DNA of 64,000 nt, from assembly GCF_963678635.1 (NCBI RefSeq), contig NC_087070.1:36707109-36771108 (forward strand), read 5' to 3'. Position 1 is the first letter of the stretch. Each line of letters opens with the position of its first letter. The DNA comes from Symsagittifera roscoffensis. Lineage: Eukaryota; Xenacoelomorpha; Acoela; Convolutidae. A program made the translations under genes and the position numbers. Positions 39,801 through 51,400 of the stretch are shown piece after piece. The notes beneath the pieces were generated by a model, which did not search any database, was not told the origin of the DNA, and saw nothing but the letters and a program-made list of their open reading frames with translations.

Positions 39801-41485
39801 CAATTTCACATGAAGAACTTGACATTCAAAAAGAAGCCGAAAATCGTAAAGAACGTTTGGAAAAGTTTTTAGACGCTGCAAAAAGTGGAAAATTGTGGCA
39901 TGAAAACAGTGTCGACAACGAAGAAAACGAACATTTTTCCTCAGAGCTAGGAGATACGGTAGCGTTTCTGGAGAATTCGGGTCACAGAAGTACAAACAAA
40001 ACACAGCGAACAGTTACAAATAGATCTAATAGTTCTAGCTTCAAAAGCGAAAAGATCTTCAAAATGTTCAACTCGAAACCGAATGGCGTTGTAACGTCAA
40101 CACCGCGTCTGAACAATTCAGGCGAAGGATCCAAAATGAGAGGCAATTTTAAAGTTGAAACTCCATCAATGCCCTGGCAAATACGGAAAGGAATAGCATC
40201 TGACTTGACCATAGAGCAACTTGAACAAATTGGACAATCAACTAAAAAGGCTATTAATGATTCAGCAAAACAAGTGCAGGAAAAATTAACCGAGAAGCAA
40301 ACTGCGCAACAAAAACAACTTCAGCAGCAGGAGAAAATTTTGAAAGACCAACAGAAAGTGATAAACCAATTGCAAAAACAACTAGTTAGTAACAAAAAAG
40401 TAGGCGATTTTTTTGCAAATGATCTGTGCGGAACACCACATCACGTTTCTGAACCTTGCGGAACACTCTATACTAACAGTGTGACATCAGCAGCTTCGGA
40501 GGTTCCGTCGGGTCGCTCGGAAGTTTCCTCAACTATTTCGCGAGCAACTTCAGCATCTGCAGTGAAACATGACCCGATTGTTTCGGCGATGGAAGAGCGT
40601 GACCGAATTCGCCAGGAGAAACGAGCGAAGTTTGAAGCTATTAAAAGGAAACGGGAAGAGGAAAAGTTGAGACTAGCAAAATTGGAGCAAGAGGACTTGG
40701 AGCAAAAGTTGTTAGAAGAAAAGCGAGTAGCGGCCGAAAAAAAACGACAGGAATTGTTACAGCAGAAAGAATTGGAACGTAAAAAGGCTGAAGCTAACGC
40801 TAAGTTACAAGCTTTAAATGCGAAAGCAGATGAGTTCAATGAAAAGCGACTTGTAAAATATTATGGCGTCAAACCATGGATAAGATTAGTTAAATTAGCC
40901 GAAAGCAATGAAGTTCTTGCAAAAAATTGCTTCGCTAAAAAAATATGCGGAAATTGTTTTGCTGCGTGGAGACAAGACGCAAAAAATTCGGCTGAGCTGA
41001 AACAAAACATGGCTGAAGAATTGAACGGTTACTTTTTGATTAGAAGACATTTCAAATCGTGGCGTAGATACAAGCAGATATCTGATATTTTGATGTTGAA
41101 AGCTGAAAGGCATTTCGCTAGAGTTCTGAAAAAGAACTTTTTCAAGCAGTGGGTTGTGTTTACAGATCAGAGGCGAATTGAAAGCGTGATGAATTTGGAA
41201 ATAGCTGAAAAACATAATGAAGAACGTCTCAGTAAGAGGTGTCTGAAAGCGTGGCGCTTGATTCCTGGAATCGAAAAAGCGGAACGTGAACGCATTAATC
41301 GTCGCGCCGAATTGAGAAGTTTAGTGGCACAGATAATTCCGGACTTCAAAGGTACTTCGAATAGTGAAGAGCAAAATGATAGTTTGGAAATGGAATCCAC
41401 GCCGATTCTCGGTGCTGAAGTTGACCAATCAGAAAGAGATCAAAATGATTATCTACACTATACTAGCTTTGATCTTAGAAAATAA
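36647..41485 (+). CDS. CCDC191: CCDC191-like coiled-coil protein, two coding exons
   Basis: Coding exons 36647-36820 and 38339-41485 join in phase 0 (ATG|GCC) to give 1106 residues. An in-frame TGA directly precedes the start. Near the N terminus is DDDEIQKTAQDLLNQWMTE, like the first conserved block of CCDC191. Long Glu/Lys-rich coiled coils lie at about 313-455 and 809-895, with a Gln-rich stretch near 700-740. Short Trp repeats of the SFI1/CCDC191 type recur: HFHAWYNF (~461), CFSRWTVF (~537), CFAAWRQD (~931), HFKSWRRY (~961), FFKQWVVF (~992) and CLKAWRLI (~1026). The C-terminal RRAELRSLVAQIIPDF resembles the family end. The function is unknown; Trp repeats of this kind suggest a centrosomal or ciliary scaffold, which is inference. 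The family assignment rests on remembered features. Confidence 0.75.
37534..37636. repeat. Three tandem hairpins CTGTTTTTTG...CAAAAAACAG
   Basis: Perfect 10-bp stems occur at 37534-37557 (loop TTTT), 37565-37594 (loop TTTTTGTTTT) and 37613-37636 (loop TTTT). A partial fourth follows near 37642. The sequence is low in complexity but the arms are exact. Confidence 0.75.
37724..37960 (-). mobile_element. Partial GTTCCGACC foldback element, inverted
   Basis: It begins GTTCCGACCATTGAAAATG. Read on the minus strand it has the family phrases GATATATGATACTCG and TCCGATGATTTTGTGAG. A matching phrase at 24450-24500 shares GGAAATTTGTATTC-type sequence. Confidence 0.45.
38339..41485 (+). CDS. CCDC191: CCDC191-like coding exon 2 (single 3.1 kb exon)
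   Basis: This exon has no interruption and carries all the coiled-coil and Trp-repeat parts. The first in-frame ATG is at 38360, but the seven codons before it (AKSRNSG) continue from exon 1. Stop TAA 41483-41485, overlapped by AATAAA at 41481-41486. Confidence 0.85.
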   Translation, partial: AKSRNSGMSFGSHNHQPEVYIDDDEIQKTAQDLLNQWMTENVDREKEERQLCEQLDLEELENSNRFDSKFDRSSENLFREDQRGSHFAMFNGGPDGFKSTKHEISPGFASKSRSKDKENEVKKSRRSTMFGATNSSGLSGSADNGGDLDSYDFKRKSVANTFGNEQFNSHSRSNGYFGSDSNYTQASNYNGALDSSFSKDSELNKKFNELEEKYELMTVDSILDGILNKQFDQNKHIMKNLGFKNEKTQPTGGGLAAKMELRHQEIVKKREERLKKVDTNKKEKEVSRETEMAARKILLEEEKLQIEQKAAEEKKIKEEMEKIRREIHEQQTVMREQQKRDFALRQAEIEKDKLKLESKRQKENMEKLALEKTREENKRKIAARMEQVKIKEMKINMHVLQKHFHAWYNFIIDQRLKIGKAVALSEWRLLSRIYNTWKHKTVQKQCEVEAVKHELNMKRSVHFEKMANEFNRVRLLKKCFSRWTVFVTISHEELDIQKEAENRKERLEKFLDAAKSGKLWHENSVDNEENEHFSSELGDTVAFLENSGHRSTNKTQRTVTNRSNSSSFKSEKIFKMFNSKPNGVVTSTPRLNNSGEGSKMRGNFKVETPSMPWQIRKGIASDLTIEQLEQIGQSTKKAINDSAKQVQEKLTEKQTAQQKQLQQQEKILKDQQKVINQLQKQLVSNKKVGDFFANDLCGTPHHVSEPCGTLYTNSVTSAASEVPSGRSEVSSTISRATSASAVKHDPIVSAMEERDRIRQEKRAKFEAIKRKREEEKLRLAKLEQEDLEQKLLEEKRVAAEKKRQELLQQKELERKKAEANAKLQALNAKADEFNEKRLVKYYGVKPWIRLVKLAESNEVLAKNCFAKKICGNCFAAWRQDAKNSAELKQNMAEELNGYFLIRRHFKSWRRYKQISDILMLKAERHFARVLKKNFFKQWVVFTDQRRIESVMNLEIAEKHNEERLSKRCLKAWRLIPGIEKAERERINRRAELRSLVAQIIPDFKGTSNSEEQNDSLEMESTPILGAEVDQSERDQNDYLHYTSFDLRK

Positions 41486-43611
41486 AAACAGTTTGCTATG
41501 AAGATATGATGCTTAATTTAGGTGGTGCCATATTGCAGCTTAGTTTTGAAAATATGTAGTTTTTTTGCTGTAAATTTGTAAATATTGTTAGAAAGTTTTT
41601 TTTGTATAGTTTATTTGAAATTTAAGGTCATAAGTATTTAATGTTTAGTGCTGAGTACATTTAAATGTAGAATAACGTAAAACTTTTTCTCTCACTTTTA
41701 AGAATTCGTTGCAGTAATTATGCAAGAAAGCTTGAGAATCTGTTTTTTTCCTCGAACCGAAGTCGCACCATTTAGGGCAGTTAGTGTGCAAAGTTTATTG
41801 CAATAATCGTTTTTGCGGGACCTTTTTTATACTCTTTGAAGATAGTGGTGCATATACAAAGAAATGCAGAAATTAATGTGGCTCAGAAATTACTCCAAAT
41901 TGAATTCAAAAGTACTTGATGATTAACATATCTCTTTGTTATGACTTTGTGTGTGGGGGATTGTTTGCCAAAATTGTTTTTCTGAAAATTTAAACCATTT
42001 GTCTGTACCAATATAAGTACGGAAGAAGCTCTAGGGAAGTCGGAAACGTCCAGGGAGCAGTAGTGTTCTTCCGACTTTCGATAGAAAGTGACGGAATGTT
42101 TGTGCTCCAGGTGTTGTTTTTTTTTCTCTAGACAAGTTTCGACTTTTTAACCAGCCATTGTTATCCTGAGCTCAAATTCACCTGCAATTTGTTATAGTAA
42201 AGTTGGTTAAAAGATTGCGAATATGACCAGTTTGGGACAAATTAGAAATCTCTCCAAATTGGTTGAAATAAGATATTTGCCATAATTGCTACGTTACTAG
42301 GAAATTCGTCAACTTTTCCAGGCGAACTCTGCTCTATAGACCTTGAGATGCAGTCGGAACATTCAGAGCAGTCTTGTTAGCTGTTGAAGTTGATTTTATT
42401 ATTTTTTTTTGCATTTTTTACCTTTTTTAGAGCTGCTTGGTAGTTTTTGAAAGAGCTTTTCCTCTAGAAACTTGGCAAAAAAGCTTGTAAGTTTTACTAA
42501 AAAAAGTTCTGCAAAAATTATGTTTGAAGGATAGAAGTAGGATGCAAGTCGATTTTTTCCATTTATGGGTTTTGAAGGGTGTTAAAGAAACAAAAAAATG
42601 ACTCAATGCTGACATCTTATATGCAAGCTTATGCAATCATTGTCCTTGACATCGTTCAATTAATGAATTAATCAGCTGCCATATTTTGTTTTGATTAATT
42701 TTTCACTCAAACCATCAATTTTTCATTTGAAAGGTTTCGAGAAATAAAGATAATGGCCCATCAATTTTTCGATTAAAAGGTTTCCAAAAATAGAGATTTC
42801 GGCGGCAGGAATTAGAGAGATAAAAACAAATTGTTCGTGTGTCGCAGTTGAAAAATGATTCCGGATCTTTGCTGTCTACCATGCTGTGATGCATTAAGTG
42901 TACAATCAGGTATCAATTTCTGAGAGTATCTTTTGGACGACTGAAAGGTTAGCGACCAATTACAGGAAGCTATCTCGACACGAGACTTTTAATGGACTTC
43001 GAAATACCACTCACCAATCATATGAATCATTATTTATTGTATTTTGTGTCAAAATAGTTTCGATACAACTGTTCTTAAAAGGCAAAGTATAGTCTGCTTT
43101 ACTCAAACAAGTTGATTTGAGTCAAATTTTAAGAAAAAGTTACTCTTCAGATATTAACAATTTTGAAGCTATTTTCAGCTCAATTAAAGAGCGATAACGC
43201 ACATCTTTCTTGATTGAAATTTCGTTTTGAAGCTTTTAAAATGGTAAGTAGCATATATCCGTTTTAGCTTTATAATTGGCTTAATTGTTGTTTTGATGTG
43301 TCGAGTGTTTTCTGTGAAATAAAAAAGTTCTGATTGATTGATTATCGTATTAGACAAACTTCACCTAAGCTAAAAGGATAGGAGAAAGGGACAGAGATTG
43401 AGCGTGTGATCCAATTCGTGAGATCATTGAAGATTCAATTAAGAATTTTGTTCTTCGCTAAGAAAGTTGTTTCGTGCGACTGCGATAATCGACGAGCAGT
43501 ACCTTGTTGCCAAAATATCGAGCGATATTTTTGCGCTGAATAATTTTTTCAAATCTGTATTTTCGTCGGTCAAGAGAAGTATTTGAATGTCCATTCTATT
43601 CGAATTTTGTT
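41486..43611. other. Intergenic stretch after CCDC191
   Basis: No gene was recognised. A hairpin AAGTCGGAA...TTCCGACTT lies near 42037-42080. The part near 42118-42180 resembles the old repeat at 19900-19980. Confidence 0.3.
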
Positions 43612-44060
43612 TTTATAAGAGTAATGAACGTAGTGAAGACTCTTATATTGGTCTTGCTGGTTTTTTTGTTCTTTTTAAGAAAATCTTAAAATATTGATAC
43701 ATTTAGGTATATAAGCCTTTTTTAAGTTCAATTGAAATTCATTTGCTGAAGGCGATGTAAATAGCACTCTCCAAATTCGAACGTGCGAGTGGCGCCAAAA
43801 TTCGTGAACGATTTCTAATTTCGAAAGTGAAGTTTTTAGATTTCCAGCGAAATATTTTACCGGTTGATCCAGTTTTCTCAAGTTGGGTTAATGTTATCAA
43901 AAAGCGCCAATCATAAATCGTTCTAGAAATTCAAAAAGCTTAAAGGGGCATCTATTTTTTTCTTTGAAATTCGAAATTTGAGATTTTTTCAACAAAGTCT
44001 GTGTTTTTTATGTTAACTTGCGCTCATTACTCTTTTCCAATCTTCGATTGGCTATGTGTT
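43612..44060 (+). repeat. Dispersed repeat family member
   Basis: It runs from AGTAATGAACGTAGTGAAGA through GATCCAGTTTTCTCAA and AAAAAGCGCCAATCATAA to ACTCTTTTCCAATC. It aligns in order with 49278-49760. A partial relative (TTATTGATCCAGTTTTCTCA) occurs at 38164. Confidence 0.55.
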
Positions 44061-44870
44061 ATGTTGCTTGTAAATTTACAAACTCCGATTTCAGCATATT
44101 TTTCAATTTTTTCCTTTTTGGAGGAGTAAGTGTCAAATGTGCTTCTTCTCAGTGATAATAAAGATAAAGTTCATATCGAAAACAAATGTTATCTACTCGA
44201 TAGTTTTTTCCAAAATTTTATTTTAGTAGTGTTGATGCTTGATTGTAAGATTTAGAAAATGTCCAGTTGACAATTTTTTTTTGGAGGAATGGGAAAAAAC
44301 TCTCTGGCATAAAGTTGATTTTTCCAGCGATTTTGAGTAACCCATTGAAAACGGTCAATTGAGGTATCATATAACTACCTTTTCAGTTGTGAATCGGATT
44401 TTAAAAATAATCAACTCCTAAAAATTGGTTTTTGCTTTTCAGACTCAAGAGCGAAGAGCGGATATTTTCTGTTCATTTATACGATGACATCTTTCCAGAA
44501 ATAAGTTAATTGATATGCTTGGTATAAGTTGTGTAATCTGCTGGTTTTAATCTGCCATTTTTTGGCTACTGCATTTTATCACTACAAAAAAACAAGCCAA
44601 AATCGTATATTTTGATATGGTAATTTTTTCCAATTTTGATCTCAATTTTGATTTCATTCGTGATCGGAATTTCTTGTTCAAGGCAAAATTGGGCTAGCAA
44701 TGGTTAAAATTTGAAGGTTTTGTCGAAAGAAGTGATTTACATCTTCAGTTAATGCTTTTTTTAAGCTTAAAAATTTTAAGATTTAAGATTTCTTTACATC
44801 TGTGGTAATCAATTATTTTGATCTTGCAGATATAATTCAATGACAGAAATTGGATTGTTTATACTAGTAA
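44061..44870. other. Intergenic AT-rich sequence
   Basis: No coding signal. It contains an old duplicated block whose relatives reappear at 45420 and 45650. Confidence 0.3.
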
Positions 44871-45256
44871 GTGGGTTTTAGGAAATTAGACGACAAGCAA
44901 CTCAGACGATCAGAAAATAACGGAATTTAGATGATAACTTGCGTGCAAATTGCGTGATATTTGTTTACTGGCTTAAATTAATTTTTGTTTATAACACATC
45001 AGGTTATTAATGTTACTGTTGTTTAATCTATGCATTTCAAAAATGTTATTTACTTTTTCGATTTAATGTTTAATAATTAACTTACAATAATTATTTTGAT
45101 CAGTTCTGTGATCATCTACTCTTTTTGTTTTAGTGTAACTTCATTGTAAACAAAAGTTTTTTTTGGCCCAAGTCTTGTCGTCTAAATTCACAGAGTTATC
45201 GTCTAAATTATGTTTTTGTACGTTCGTCTTATTTGTTGTCTCATTTCCTAGGCCTC
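44871..45256. mobile_element. MITE-like element with inverted ends and a 7-bp target duplication
   Basis: The left end GTGGGTTTTAGGAAATTAGACG and the right end (complement GAGGCCTAGGAAATGAGACA) match, with further inverted words GTCGTCTAAATT inside. CTAGTAA flanks both sides (44864-44870 and 45257-45263). A duplicated neighbouring segment at about 45660-45745 lacks the insertion and so may be an empty site. No coding capacity. Confidence 0.65.
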
Positions 45257-46231
45257 CTAGTAAATCTATGCTCTGAGGATTTTTTTGGCAGCTGAATTTG
45301 AAAATGTGGTTGCTTGTCATGCGCCTCAAAATAGAAGAGAGCTTTTAGGTTGTCTGCAGTTTTCAGACAATTATAGACCGCAGTTTGACTTTTGACACCT
45401 GCTCATTATCACCAATGAACTCTTTTAAGGAACTAGCTAATTAATATGCTTGAAATGAGTTTTAAAATATGTTTTTTTCCCTCTGCTACAGCTTTTATTA
45501 AATTGAAAAACAAACCATAACTGGGGGAGCGTAGCGATTTAAAATCGAAGATATGATCAAAATTAAACACTTGGAGCATCATTAAATCTTTGTTTTTGCT
45601 TAAAATATGTGATGTCAGGGTTTCATTGCCTCTATTAGTTTTTTGATCTCAATGTTATTTTATTTGACAGAAATTGATTTATATAATAATTGAGGCTCTT
45701 AAGACAAGTTTTCGCTTTTAGATTTTGAAATATCTGTTGCTTGTCATGTCTCTTAAAATAGAAGAAGGCTTTTAGGTTGTCTACTCTTTTCAAAAATGAT
45801 AGCTAGCTGTTTGACTTCTGACAACTGCTCATCTTCTCACGTGCTTATCAATAACAGGGCATCATAGATACTTTGCTCATGATGAACTTGCAACTAACTT
45901 CAAATGATAAACCTCATCGTCAATTTTAATTCTATTCATTGTTTATTTGTAGATTATTTTTGAACTAAAGAAAGTTTTTAAGAACAATTTTAAATTTTTG
46001 TTTGTGTTAAAGGATTGTTAACTAAAATTATTAACTATTAGAATAAGACAGTTTTCCAGCTTTTGCTCGCCAAGACATTTCTAGAACTTTTTGTTGAGAT
46101 TGATTTATGCTTTGTATTTTATATGACACACACAGTCAGGAACAATTGCCTATTTGACTGAAAATTACCGTAATTTTAACATCAAAAGCATTTGAATTGC
46201 ATTATATTTAAATCGGCTTGGGGAAGTTGAA
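45257..46231. other. Region upstream of LIPE with a diverged duplication
   Basis: The stretch 45290-45420 (TTGCTTGTCATG, AGCTTTTAGGTTGTCT, GTTTGACTT) is repeated with changes at 45730-45840. No promoter elements can be assigned. Confidence 0.4.
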
Positions 46232-48471
46232 ATGACATCATTTCGAGACAGTTTAGTAAGGTCAGACTATTTTCAGAAAAGTGTTTCCTTCGCCAAGTTC
46301 TCCCGAAGGCGAAAGGATCTCGAAAAGAGAGCGGATTCCTTTCCGCCGTGGAACAGAAATTTCGGCTACGATTTTGAAACGACAAGCAGTGAACAGTTAT
46401 CAGAATGTTCCGTAAAAACTGACGACTTTTTAAATTTTGATTTCGACAAAAAAGCATCTCATTTACGTCATCATGATTGCCAGTCATCGAAGTTACAAAA
46501 TGAAGTTATTGATTGTGAAAAACAAAGCTCTTCATCGTATAGCAATAACAATTTGCATCCAAGATTTTTGAATCGGTTACCAGCGACTAAAATTTGGTTA
46601 GTTTCTGAGCTTAAAGCTTTTTCACGAAAAAAACGAAGACGCAAATTCCTGAAAAGGTCAAGAACATTTCACTCTTATGGGGGATTTAGACTATCAGCTA
46701 CATATAGCTCGATTCGAATCTGTCAAAATAAACGGGATAAATTGAGTTCGACAAGAGCTATGGAACGTTTGAAGGCTTCCGTTTTATGCAAAGAGGTCTC
46801 CGATTTAGCAAAAGATCAGCTTGATATCATTTTAGACCGCGAAGACCTGAATTCTGACTATGTTTCAAACATCACCGATAACTTTGAAGTTATCAAAGAA
46901 GCCTCTCAAAGTATGGTTTCAAAATTGGTGACCATTGAAGACAATTTGGCGCCAAGATTTGACTTCGATGAAAATACACGAGCCAATGGTTTTTGGTCCT
47001 TGTGTCGGATTTGCAAGCTATGTCTTATGAGACTACAGGAGTTGATTAATTACGTGACCAGTTATCACTACCAAAGCACGTTGCTGAAAACTAAAAACCC
47101 GCTTCGAGATTTACAAGCTTACGCGCAATGCTTGAGCGCACTTGGAAAATGTTTGGATTTTGTCGTTGCAAACGAGGAACTGTTTATACAGGGCAACAAT
47201 CTGATTATATCGCTGGAAAATCATCCACAGAAGTTAATCGAAGAGCTGTATGACAGCTTCGAGGAGCTACCCAGAGCCCCGTTTTACGGTCGAACTATTG
47301 GATTCCACTATGATCCGAGTTTAGTAAACCCTTTACTTGCCATAGTCGTATCAGAGTTATCATACGCAGAGTTATACGAATCGAACGGCTTTGCACGTAA
47401 AGCCACGGCGTTTCTATCCGGCGGCAAGTTCTACTTGAATAACAAACTTAGAGGTTACGCAATGGATGTTTTATCAAGGCTATGTGATATGAGCTTTGGC
47501 AAATCTTTTTGGAGTCTGACGGAACTAAACATGATTCAACATGTACCGAGTTTGGTATGTAATTCGGTAGAAGTGAACAGAGTGATAGAATTGGAAAAAA
47601 CTACTCTTTTCATGATGCCGCCGGTGATATCAGCTGGAAAAATGTTTGAACCGGTCGAAGTGCCATACCCTCACACCTCCGAATCAAAGGGCGAAAACTC
47701 GCCACCGTTTTTTATGCGACTTATATCATATCTCACCAGAGAAGGAATGGTTCCCGAAACAAGCGTCATTTCCACTAGCGGTACCCAAGTTGCAGTAGCG
47801 GCTACAGGAGTTCTCCAAGGGTACCCGATTCCGACTACCGCGACGTTGGTGAACCCTATGGGCGCGATGACATCCGCTGTTACAAGTCAAGCCACAGCGG
47901 CACTAACAAACGCAACGAAAGCTCAAAAGAAGAAAAATCCGAATATAGCACCGTTAAGTGACGCGATTGTGATTCACTGTCATGGCGGAGGTTTCGTATC
48001 ACAGTCGTCGAGAAGTCACGAGATATATCTCAGATCGTGGGCCAAAGCTCTCAACATTCCAATCGTAGCAATTGACTATTCGTTAGCGCCTGAGCATCCG
48101 TTCCCGACTGCTGTTGACGAATCTTTCTACTGTTACTGTTGGATTTTGAACAACTTGGAGAAGCTCGGTTGCAAAAGATCGGCCAAGATATGTTTAGTCG
48201 GCGACTCGGCGGGCGGGAACTTGGTTCTAGCAATTGCATTGAGGTGTATCCAGACATACATCCGGAAGCCGGACGGAATCGTGGCTGTGTATCCAGCGGT
48301 GTTTCCCCAGTACGCACTGTCCCCGTCGCGAGTTCTAAGTGTAATGGACTGTTTGCTGGCAGTAGGGATCTTGGACCAGTGTTTGCTTGCATATCTGGGT
48401 GAGGAGGATCCGTTGCCGTCGTTTAAATTAAGTCGAGTCTTGGAACACTATCAAGGAGAGTGGGAGTACAG
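46232..48471 (+). CDS. LIPE: LIPE coding exon 1
   Basis: This 2.24 kb exon covers the N-terminal domain and the first half of the catalytic fold, including HGGG and Ser659. It ends in phase 2 at TACAG|GTAAGA. Confidence 0.95.
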
Positions 48472-51400
48472 GTAAGACTTGCAGAAATATTGCTTGAGAG
48501 TTTTGATCAAACCAAGCACATGCTTGTTGAAAAGTTTTTCTTACGAATTATTTGATATAGCAATAAAAGAAAAAAGATATTAGTTTTCAACGTTGCCTTT
48601 CACAGTATTCTGACATGGTCATTTACCGTCACTATTTTACGGTATACTACGGTTTCTAAGTATTTTTGTATTTTTGCAAATTTGTTTTGTATTTTTGCGT
48701 ATTAATGAGTGGTGTCCAAAAGTTCCCAGAAAGGATATTTCAACTCAATAATCATTTCTGGTTCATGTGTTCTTATTCCATGGAAGTTTAGGCTCTCATC
48801 TTTTCTTGCTCTGCCAAATAACCCTAAAAAACTGGTTATATATTTTGCGAGTCCAAAATGAGGGTCCAAAATCTCATGGAATATGAACACATGAATCAGA
48901 AGTAATTGAGTTAAACATCTTTTCTGAGAACTACGGGACACCGCTCACTGATCCGCAAAAGATAACCATTCAACAAATTCTCAAAATACTAAAACTTTTA
49001 ATATTTACAGAGAAAGAGTCCAAAGATGTTTTAATTTTCAAGGGATAGGAACGTTTGAATCAGAAACTATCCAAACCGACATAAGATACACCCAGATTTT
49101 GACCCGTAATCACAAATATTTTAGAAAGAAAGTGTCGCGTCGTGTCAGATCTTGGATATCAAAAAAAATGTAGTTTGTTGCTGTTTTTTGTTCAAATGAT
49201 CTCAAATTGATATTGATAAAGATTATGTTGTGTCTGCTATATATTTTGATTCAAAAGTAACATGTCTTGTCGGTTTATTAAGAGTCGATGAACGTAGATG
49301 AACTCGTATATTGGTCGCGATGATTTTTTTGTTTCGTTCTTTTTAGGAAAAGTCTGGTTCAGGCTCAAATTTACGTTTGCGCTGTTTGACTTTTGATTTC
49401 TTTTTTAGTTCAGTTCAATTCCTTTGCAATAAGGAAGGCAGACTCCACTATCGAACAGCAAACGTGTGAAGGTTACAAAAACGTGATTGACTTCTAGTTT
49501 CGAAAATGGAATTAATTCTCATATTTCCCTGCGAAATGAAAATTTTTCTTATAGATTCAGTTTTCGCAAATTGGGTTAGTTTTGTCAAAAAGTGCCAAGC
49601 ATTAAGTGTTCTGGATCTTTTTTGTCTGCAAATCAAAAATTGATCTATTTTTTTTTTTAAGTTCGAAAGGTTTTTCAAAAAACAATTCAGTATTTTTTTC
49701 TGTTTACTTGCGTTCATTGACTCTTTTCCAACTGTCTGTTGGCTATGTTCTGATATCTGAAATAACTAAATATTACATGAAAATTTACCTTTGAACTGTT
49801 GATAGTTGAGATGTGATGTTTGCATGTTTGTTCCAGTACCGATCTGAGCGAATGGTAATAAATTAACTAACCGCTTAATAACATCTGATTGCTATAAACT
49901 TATTATAATTGTTCTTTTTCCGCATATGCTTATCTGACCGGCACATTTTTTGCTTAGGGGGCTGATTTCAGGCGGAAAATTTTGTCTAAAGCTTCGATGT
50001 CTGGAAGGAGGTTAATTTGCAGTTGAAACTTTGAAAGAGATTTTTGAAACTTCGAGCTGTTAACTAATCTGAATGAACTTTAATTCAGTTCTCAGCTTTT
50101 TACTCTTGCGAGGAGCAAGCGTCAGCAAATCGGAATATATTTTTTTTCAGGTTGAGAACTAGTTTAACAAAATCATTTGAATCACTCATGAAGCAGTTCG
50201 CATATCTGTTTTGATGGAAGGTTTGCTCAACAGTTATTTTCGAGCATTCGATTTTTTTTTGTGTTGGAAGTTAATTTTTATTTCTTTTTTTTTCCGCTTA
50301 AAATTTGTCGTTTTTTAGCTCGCTTTAACGTTTTATTCGGCTCAAATGGTTTCAGTTGATATTATATCTGTTTAGATGCCTCATAATTTGTCTTTTGAAG
50401 GCAAAATTTTTTTCGTCTCAACGATCGTCTGCCCCATTTTTTTTTATTTAGTAACCGCTTGATAAATTTAGTTTTTCAAATTATTTAATATTGACAATTT
50501 TTTTCTGAGCATCTTTTCTCAAATTGAACTTCTCGAGACAAATTTAAAAAATAACACGCATAGCTGGTTCCTGTGCAAGTAGCACAGAATGTTACGACCA
50601 TTGTCTTAAAAAATTCAACAAAAAAGTTTTTTTTTTCAAATTAAGGCGTGGTGTGATAAAAGGAGCTGAACAAAAAACTGGAGATTAGGTATATTCGACA
50701 GCGATAATAAAATAACCAAATTGAAAAAGTTTTTTTTGAACTTCTGGCAATTTTGATTTTATTTTTAAGCTAAGTTTTTATTTTTAAATTAGGCTATTGT
50801 AAGCTTTTAAGCAGTTAAAATAAGACCGCTCGCTAGCTTTATTCGCTCGAAATAAGATGAAAAGACAAAAATTTCAAACGGGTTTTTCTCGACACTGGGA
50901 TAAAAGTTTTTTAATGTGGTTCGAATCACGACTGTAAGGGCTTTAATATGATATATCACTCAACTAAGTCCGATGATTATTTATGGTGGCTGATTTTGCG
51001 TGGGAAAAAAAGAAAAAACCTGAAACACACGAAAAAAAGTTCCTCTCATTTTCAATGGTCGGAACATTTATTCGATGTTTTTAGTTGCTTCTTTGTTTTT
51101 TTTCGAGTCTGTGACTTCCCTCCTATTTTCGTGGCTTCGCTGCCATGGTATTTTTGTGTTGTATGGCAATTGGTGCAAAGTTCAGCTTCTCCTGTGTGCT
51201 TTATTTTTCATTTTTAAAATTGAAACTGTCTGTGGAAAGTTGCGTCCTCACAAATACAGTTCTTCATCCAACTCCACCTGTAAACTAACTATGGTGTGAT
51301 TGTGTAAATTCTTCTCTTGACGATGAGCTAACTAATTACCTTTGTTTATTTACGCTAAATTGTTGCTTTACTCTCTGTTGTGTGCGGTTGCAAAAATGGA

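Noticed and set aside
40468-40839. Minus-strand 123-codon frame inside CCDC191
   Set aside because: It is a Ser/Phe-rich shadow of the Lys/Glu coiled-coil coding sequence.
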